This document shows positions 60,223 to 64,000 of a DNA stretch of 64,000 bases, piece by piece. The notes under the pieces were generated by a model. That model ran no database searches, was not told where the DNA came from, and saw only the letters and a program-made list of their open reading frames with translations. The translations under genes and the position numbers were made by a program. Position 1 is the first letter of the stretch. Each line of letters begins with the position of its first letter. Origin of the DNA: Inquilinus limosus DSM 16000 (GTDB lineage: Bacteria; Pseudomonadota; Alphaproteobacteria; DSM-16000; Inquilinaceae); the NCBI RefSeq assembly GCF_000423185.1, contig NZ_AUHM01000030.1, forward strand, positions 47,511 through 111,510, written 5' to 3'.

Positions 60223-61443
60223 TTACTCCGCCGCGAAGGCGGGCGTCTCCGGCGCCGCGCGGCGCAGGCTCCAGCCCGCGGGCGGCGGCCGATCGAGCCG
60301 GCTTTCCGGGATCAGCCGGCGCATGGCGCGGGCGAAGCTGCGCAGGCACACCTCGGTCTGGCCGAGCGGCCCGACGGTGTAGCTGGAGGAGCCCATGCCG
60401 GCCTGCACCCGGTCGATCAGCGCCTTGTCCTCGAGGCTGACCCGGCGGTTGATCCGCCAGTTGAGATAGCGCGCGGCCTTCATCTCGGGCCGATGGTCCG
60501 GATGGACATAGGCGATCTCGCGGATCATCGTCTCGGTCGGCGAGACCGGGATGAACTGCATGAAGTCGATCTGGTCCGGATAGATGTCGAAGGCGATGTT
60601 GGGCCAGAGCTTGAAATAGGTCCACAGCCGCTGCCGCTCCGGCGGCAGATGGGCGACCTTCGGCAGGAAGTGCTGATAGGCCCGCTCCGACAGCACGGCC
60701 GAGGGCCGCTCCTGCAGATGGCCCCACATCTTGTCGACCCAGGGCCTGGCCTCGACGCCGTAGCCGCGGCCGAACAGCCGGGTCAGGCCGGGATGGGCGA
60801 CGGTGATGTGCAGCCCGTCGGAATAGTTGTCGGCGACGTTCTTCCAGTTGACCGAGCGCGGCCGCAGCGTCACCCGGCCCAGCGGCACCATCTCCTCGAT
60901 CCGGTAGGCGGCCATCTCCTCGGCGTAAGCGCCCATCATCTCGGCCACGCTCGGCGTGCCGGGGGCGAGGCGGATGAAGACGAAGCCGCAGAACAGCTCG
61001 TGCTCGACCGGCACCAGGCCGTGGCCGGAGAGGTCGAGATCGCCGTAGCTGGCGCGCTGCGGCATGCCGACCAGCCGGCCGTCATGCTCGTAGGTCCAGG
61101 CGTGGTAGGGGCAGACGATGCGGCTGCCGCACTGGCCCTTCGGCCCGTCCAGCAGTCGCGCCGCGCGGTGCCGGCAGACATTGTGGAAGGCCCGCACCGC
61201 CCCGTCGCGGCCGCGCAGCACCACGATGCTCTCGCCCAGGAAGTCGAAGGTGTGGAAGTCCCCCGGCTGCGGGATGTCGTTGAGATGGCAGACCACCTGC
61301 CAGGAGGAGCGGAAGACGGCCTCCCGCTCGACCGCGAAGAACTCGGGATCGTGATAGATCCAGGCCGGCAGGCTGACATCGTCCTCCGGCAGCCGCGCCT
61401 CGGTCGGCGGCGCCTCGGCGCGCCGGTGCATCGGTTCGATCAT
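60223..61443 (-). CDS. Rieske-type non-haem iron oxygenase, alpha subunit
   Basis: Ring-hydroxylating/demethylating oxygenase of 406 residues. The Rieske [2Fe-2S] ligands are Cys90-x-His92 and Cys111-x-x-His114. The mononuclear iron site is DNYSDGLHITVAH, with His212 and His217 as ligands and Asp209 where many members have Glu or Asp for inter-subunit electron transfer. The family includes CntA/GbcA-like oxygenases acting on carnitine, choline, betaine and related amines, which suits the transporter-rich operon. No reductase subunit is encoded nearby. GGGAGG precedes the ATG at 61443. A strong palindrome lies in its promoter. Confidence 0.9.
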   Translation of the reverse strand: MIEPMHRRAEAPPTEARLPEDDVSLPAWIYHDPEFFAVEREAVFRSSWQVVCHLNDIPQPGDFHTFDFLGESIVVLRGRDGAVRAFHNVCRHRAARLLDGPKGQCGSRIVCPYHAWTYEHDGRLVGMPQRASYGDLDLSGHGLVPVEHELFCGFVFIRLAPGTPSVAEMMGAYAEEMAAYRIEEMVPLGRVTLRPRSVNWKNVADNYSDGLHITVAHPGLTRLFGRGYGVEARPWVDKMWGHLQERPSAVLSERAYQHFLPKVAHLPPERQRLWTYFKLWPNIAFDIYPDQIDFMQFIPVSPTETMIREIAYVHPDHRPEMKAARYLNWRINRRVSLEDKALIDRVQAGMGSSSYTVGPLGQTEVCLRSFARAMRRLIPESRLDRPPPAGWSLRRAAPETPAFAAE

Positions 61444-61475
61444 GGCTGGCCTCCCGCGGCCTTTCCGGCCGCCCT

Positions 61476-61495
61476 TGTTATACGACCGTATAACA
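61476..61495. promoter_or_regulatory. Perfect dyad operator upstream of the Rieske operon
   Basis: TGTTATAC, GACC, GTATAACA: perfect 8-bp arms with a 4-base centre, 33-52 bp before the Rieske start. AT-rich in a GC-rich setting and placed at the head of an eight-gene run, it is a strong GntR- or TetR-type operator candidate. The regulator is not in the window. Confidence 0.75.
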
Positions 61496-61543
61496 GCTTC
61501 GGAGAGGCGGTCAATCACCGATCGACCGGCACCGGCCCTCCCC

Positions 61544-62578
61544 TCACCGCTCCCGCGCCGCGCCCTCCGGCGGGCGGTCGATCAGCCGCTCGATCTCGGT
61601 CATCGCCTCGGACGGCAGCGGCCCCTTCTCCAGCGCCCCGGCATTCTCCCGCACCTGCGCCACCGAGCGGAAGCCGGGGATCGGCAGGGTACGCGGCGAC
61701 TTGGCCCACAGCCAGGCGAGCGCCCCCTGGGCCAGGGTGCGGCCGTCGGCGGTCAGCAGGTGCCGGATCCGCGCCAGCCGGTCGGCGAAGCCGGGCGCGA
61801 CGCGGCCGTCCTTGAAATAGTCCATCCAGGCGAAGGTATTGGACCGGACGTCGTCCGTGGGCAGCGCCTGGCCGGCCGCGAACTTGCCGGTCAGCAGCCC
61901 CATGGCCAGCGGCGAGCGGTTGATCGAGATCAGCCCATGCGCCTCTATCACGCCGAGCATGGTCGGCGCGTCGAAGAACAGGTTCATGCCGTGCTGCACG
62001 GCGACGAAGCCGTCGCGCCCGGCATAGGCGGCCGCCCGCTCCGGGAAATCGGTGCTCCAGCCATAGGCGCCGATGGTGCCGGCCGCGCGCAGATCGTCCA
62101 GCACCTCGAACACCTCGCCGGCCCGGTCGATCGGCAGGTTGTTGAGGTGCAGTTGCACCAGATCGATGCGGTCGCGGCGCAGCCGTCGCAGCGAAGCCTC
62201 CACCGCGCTGCGGGCTTCGCGCCGCAGGTCGCCCTCCGCGATGCTGCCGGTGAGCTGCTTCGTCGCCGGGTCGAAGCGGTTGCCCAGCTTGGTCGCGATC
62301 ACCACGTCGTCCCGCCCCTCCAAAGCCCGGCCCAGCACCTCCTCGGAATGGCCGGCACCGTAGACGTCGGCGGTGTCGAAGAAGCGGATGCCGAGGTCGA
62401 CCGCGCAGCGGATCGCGGCGATCGAGTCCGTGTCGTCGACCGTGCCGTAGCCGAGCGGCGTGTCGCCGGCGAAGAACGGACCGCCGACCGCCCAGCAGCC
62501 GAGGCCGAGGCGGGGCACCTCGCGCCCGTCCCACAGGCGGATCAGGGTGGCGGGAAGAGGTCCGGCTTGATCGTTCAT
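61544..62578 (-). CDS. Aldo/keto reductase
   Basis: NADPH-dependent reductase of 344 residues with the AKR tetrad Asp68, Tyr73, Lys97 and His144 (FDTADVYG, IATKLG, VQLHLNN). The C-terminal cofactor-binding segment is IPGFRSVAQVRENAGAL (about 305-321). It reduces an aldehyde or ketone that cannot be named. It is divergent from a LysR regulator, and its stop lies 100 bp before the Rieske gene; whether the two are cotranscribed is unclear, as the operator lies between. Confidence 0.9.
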   Translation of the reverse strand: MNDQAGPLPATLIRLWDGREVPRLGLGCWAVGGPFFAGDTPLGYGTVDDTDSIAAIRCAVDLGIRFFDTADVYGAGHSEEVLGRALEGRDDVVIATKLGNRFDPATKQLTGSIAEGDLRREARSAVEASLRRLRRDRIDLVQLHLNNLPIDRAGEVFEVLDDLRAAGTIGAYGWSTDFPERAAAYAGRDGFVAVQHGMNLFFDAPTMLGVIEAHGLISINRSPLAMGLLTGKFAAGQALPTDDVRSNTFAWMDYFKDGRVAPGFADRLARIRHLLTADGRTLAQGALAWLWAKSPRTLPIPGFRSVAQVRENAGALEKGPLPSEAMTEIERLIDRPPEGAARER

Positions 62579-62587
62579 GGCGCCCTC

Positions 62588-62671
62588 CTTTTCAGGATCG
62601 AAAAGAAACTGGATCAGACGAAGGCAGGCTATCGGCTATGATCCGGCCCCGGAACACGCAGCGCTGAAAAG
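62588..62671. promoter_or_regulatory. Inverted half-sites in AKR/LysR promoter
   Basis: CTTTTCAG (62588-62595) and CTGAAAAG (62664-62671) are perfect inverted 8-mers 68 bp apart, at opposite ends of the 105-bp divergent region. A third TGAAAAG occurs at the LysR start codon itself. They suggest a multi-site LysR arrangement. Confidence 0.5.
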
Positions 62672-62683
62672 ACCATTTCAAAG

Positions 62684-63598
62684 ATGAAAAGGCCGGTCGA
62701 CTGGGAGGACATCCGCCTGTTCCTGGCCGTGGCCCGCGGCGAGGGGCTGAGCGCGGCGGCCCGTCAGTCGGGGTCGAGCCCGGCCACGCTGGGGCGCCGG
62801 ATGACGGCGCTGGAGCGCAGCCTGGGCCAGCGCCTGTTCCTGCGCGAGCGGCTGGGCTATCGCCTGACCGAGGCGGGACGCCAGTTCCTGGCCCAGGCGG
62901 AGGAGATGGAGGCCGCCGCCACCGGCATCGAGCGCTGGCGCGACGGGCTGTCGCCGCGCCGCACCGTGCGGATCTCGGCCGGGACTTGGACCTCCTGGTT
63001 CCTGGCCCGGCACATCGACGCGCTGTGGTCGCCCGGCGAGCCGTGGACGATCGACTTCGTCGCCGCCAACGCCCGGCTCGACATCGCCCGCGGCCAAGCC
63101 GATATCGGCCTGCGCAACCGCCGGCCGGAGGAGCCCTGGCTGGCCGGGCGGCGGACCGGCGACGTCGCCTTCGCCGTCTATGGCCGGCGCGGCGCCGTAC
63201 CGGAGGATCGCTGGATCGGGGTGACCGGGGACGGTGCCGTCACCCCCTCGGCCCGCTGGGTGGCGGAGCGGCACGCCGCCGCCATCGTCGCCCGCGGCAA
63301 CGACCCGCGGCTGATCCTGGATCTGCTGCGCCGCGGCGTCGGCCGGGCGGTGCTGCCCTGTTTCGTCGGCGATGCCGATCCCGGGCTGGAGCGGCTGCAG
63401 GAGATCGAGGAACTGCGCCACCAGCAATGGCTGGTGCTGCACCAGGAGGAGCGCCGCCATCCCGCGGTGCGCGCGGTGATCGAGCGCATCGTGCGGCTGA
63501 TGCGGGAGAACCGGGCGCTGTTCAGCGGCGAGGGCGGAGCCGCCCCCTCACCCGAAATCGCTGACGCGATTTCGACCTCTCCCCAAGGAGAGGTGTAG
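62684..63598 (+). CDS. LysR-family regulator with repeat-encoded C-terminal tail
   Basis: LysR-type regulator of 304 residues, of the same DW-containing subgroup as the regulator at 4372 (MKRPVDWEDIRLFLAVA). The helix-turn-helix is GLSAAARQSGSSPATLGRRM (about 25-44). The effector domain ends around residue 283 (RENRALFSGEGG). The final 20 residues (APSPEIADAISTSPQGEV) are encoded by the first part of the palindromic element at 63533, so the native stop has been replaced by repeat sequence. It probably controls the divergent aldo/keto reductase. Confidence 0.87.
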   Translation: MKRPVDWEDIRLFLAVARGEGLSAAARQSGSSPATLGRRMTALERSLGQRLFLRERLGYRLTEAGRQFLAQAEEMEAAATGIERWRDGLSPRRTVRISAGTWTSWFLARHIDALWSPGEPWTIDFVAANARLDIARGQADIGLRNRRPEEPWLAGRRTGDVAFAVYGRRGAVPEDRWIGVTGDGAVTPSARWVAERHAAAIVARGNDPRLILDLLRRGVGRAVLPCFVGDADPGLERLQEIEELRHQQWLVLHQEERRHPAVRAVIERIVRLMRENRALFSGEGGAAPSPEIADAISTSPQGEV

Positions 63599-63686
63599 AA
63601 GCAGCAGCTCCTGATCCCTCTCCTCGGGGAGAGGGAGGGGCCCGTCGCGTCAGCGACGGGACGGTGAGGGAGAAGCCGGCTCCGCC
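63533..63686. repeat. Palindromic element D overlapping a gene's 3' end
   Basis: Outer arms GGCGGAGCCG (63533) and CGGCTCCGCC (ending 63686) enclose four hairpins: CGAAATCGC/GCGATTTCG, CCTCTCC/GGAGAGG, CCCTCTCC/GGAGAGGG and CCCGTCGC/GCGACGGG. The CCCTCACC/GGTGAGGG and CTCTCCC modules recur in repeat B. It provides the last codons and stop of the LysR gene and lies 7 bp before the IS630-type element. Confidence 0.75.
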
Positions 63687-63695
63687 AATTGTCTA

Positions 63696-64000
63696 GAGCA
63701 TTTTCCGATCAGTCGCGGTCATATCCGGCAGCAGTAAAGTAGTTCTGGCAATCGTCAGGTGTGAAGGCGTCGACGGCCAGTGCGATCGCCTGCCAGAGGT
63801 CGTCGACGGTCCTGGGGGCGAGCTTCTTGAGGAAGGCCTTGAGTTTGGAGAAGGCCATCTCGATCGGGTTGAAGTCTGGGCTATAGGCCGGCAGGAAGCG
63901 CAGCTTGGCGCCGGTGCCTTCGATGGCGCTGCGCACGGCAGCAGGTTTGTGGGCGGGCAGGTTGTCCATGACGACGATGTCGCCCGGGTTCAGCGTCGGG
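63696..64000 (-). mobile_element. End of an IS630-family insertion sequence, cut by window edge
   Basis: The element seems to begin at GAGCATTTTCCGATC directly after a TA (63694-63695), the dinucleotide duplicated by IS630/Tc1-type transposons. It contains the 3' part of a transposase gene and runs off the window. The other end cannot be seen, so the terminal repeat and target duplication are inferred. Confidence 0.75.
63709..64000 (-). CDS. IS630-family transposase (DDE), C-terminal part
   Basis: The last 96 codons of a DDE transposase, open to the window edge. [10 protein letters not shown] gives the second catalytic Asp and [15 protein letters not shown] the catalytic Glu, which is the typical IS630 spacing and context. 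The ending [17 protein letters not shown] is intact, so the element may be functional. The ATG within MDNLPAHK is not the true start: the frame continues upstream as [10 protein letters not shown]. Confidence 0.9.
   Translation of the reverse strand, partial: PTLNPGDIVVMDNLPAHKPAAVRSAIEGTGAKLRFLPAYSPDFNPIEMAFSKLKAFLKKLAPRTVDDLWQAIALAVDAFTPDDCQNYFTAAGYDRD

Overview
The window is 64 kb of high-GC DNA with dense, mostly non-overlapping bacterial genes, many transport and LysR-type regulatory genes, osmoregulated periplasmic glucan (OPG) genes, a PrkA-YeaH-SpoVR module, Tat signals, an RTX protein and GC-rich palindromic intergenic repeats. This fits a soil or rhizosphere alphaproteobacterium, most likely Rhodospirillales/Azospirillales (Inquilinus-like). 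That placement is an inference from gene content, not from a marker gene. No rRNA, tRNA, CRISPR array, prophage or replication origin was seen.

Layout. 0-10 kb: small detoxification and regulation units (methyltransferase; azoreductase with divergent LysR; GST plus DMT exporter with divergent LysR; VOC protein; a periplasmic protein; a ChaN lipoprotein; a DedA-PAP2-LssY fusion). 10-18 kb: an SDR, a PotD/PotB/PotC-like ABC importer without an ATPase, an APC permease, and an SDR with a divergent LysR. 18-28 kb: a 684-residue RTX protein, Dps, a secreted lipase with a divergent TetR and a perfect 24-bp palindrome between them, a serine hydrolase, a ThDP enzyme, and LysR-AzlC-AzlD. 28-34 kb: prkA-yeaH-spoVR behind a long structured leader. 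34-40 kb: a four-gene run (SDR, orphan cyclase-type sensor domain, LtrA, MscS channel), a divergent AraC regulator, and a DUF4893 protein. 40-49 kb: a GNAT/C39-like fusion overlapping a RimK-like ATP-grasp ligase, an LTA-synthase-like sulfatase-fold protein, and opgG/D - small protein - opgH. 49-53 kb: sugar-binding protein, ThuA and DUF2264, preceded by two matching operators. 53-62 kb: a leftward catabolic/transport run (Rieske oxygenase, FAD oxidoreductase, AstE-like deacylase, two polar-amino-acid ABC modules) headed by a perfect operator-like palindrome. 62-64 kb: an aldo/keto reductase with a divergent LysR whose 3' end runs into a palindromic repeat, then the end of an IS630-type element cut by the window edge.

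Two themes stand out. None of the ABC importers here (three transporter modules and one lone sugar-binding protein) has an ATP-binding subunit encoded in the window. Many divergent promoters carry clean dyads that can be tested as operators. The most promising less-studied units are the GNAT/C39-RimK-DUF4893 run, the Rieske/FAD/AstE-like operon, and the sulfatase-fold protein beside the glucan genes.
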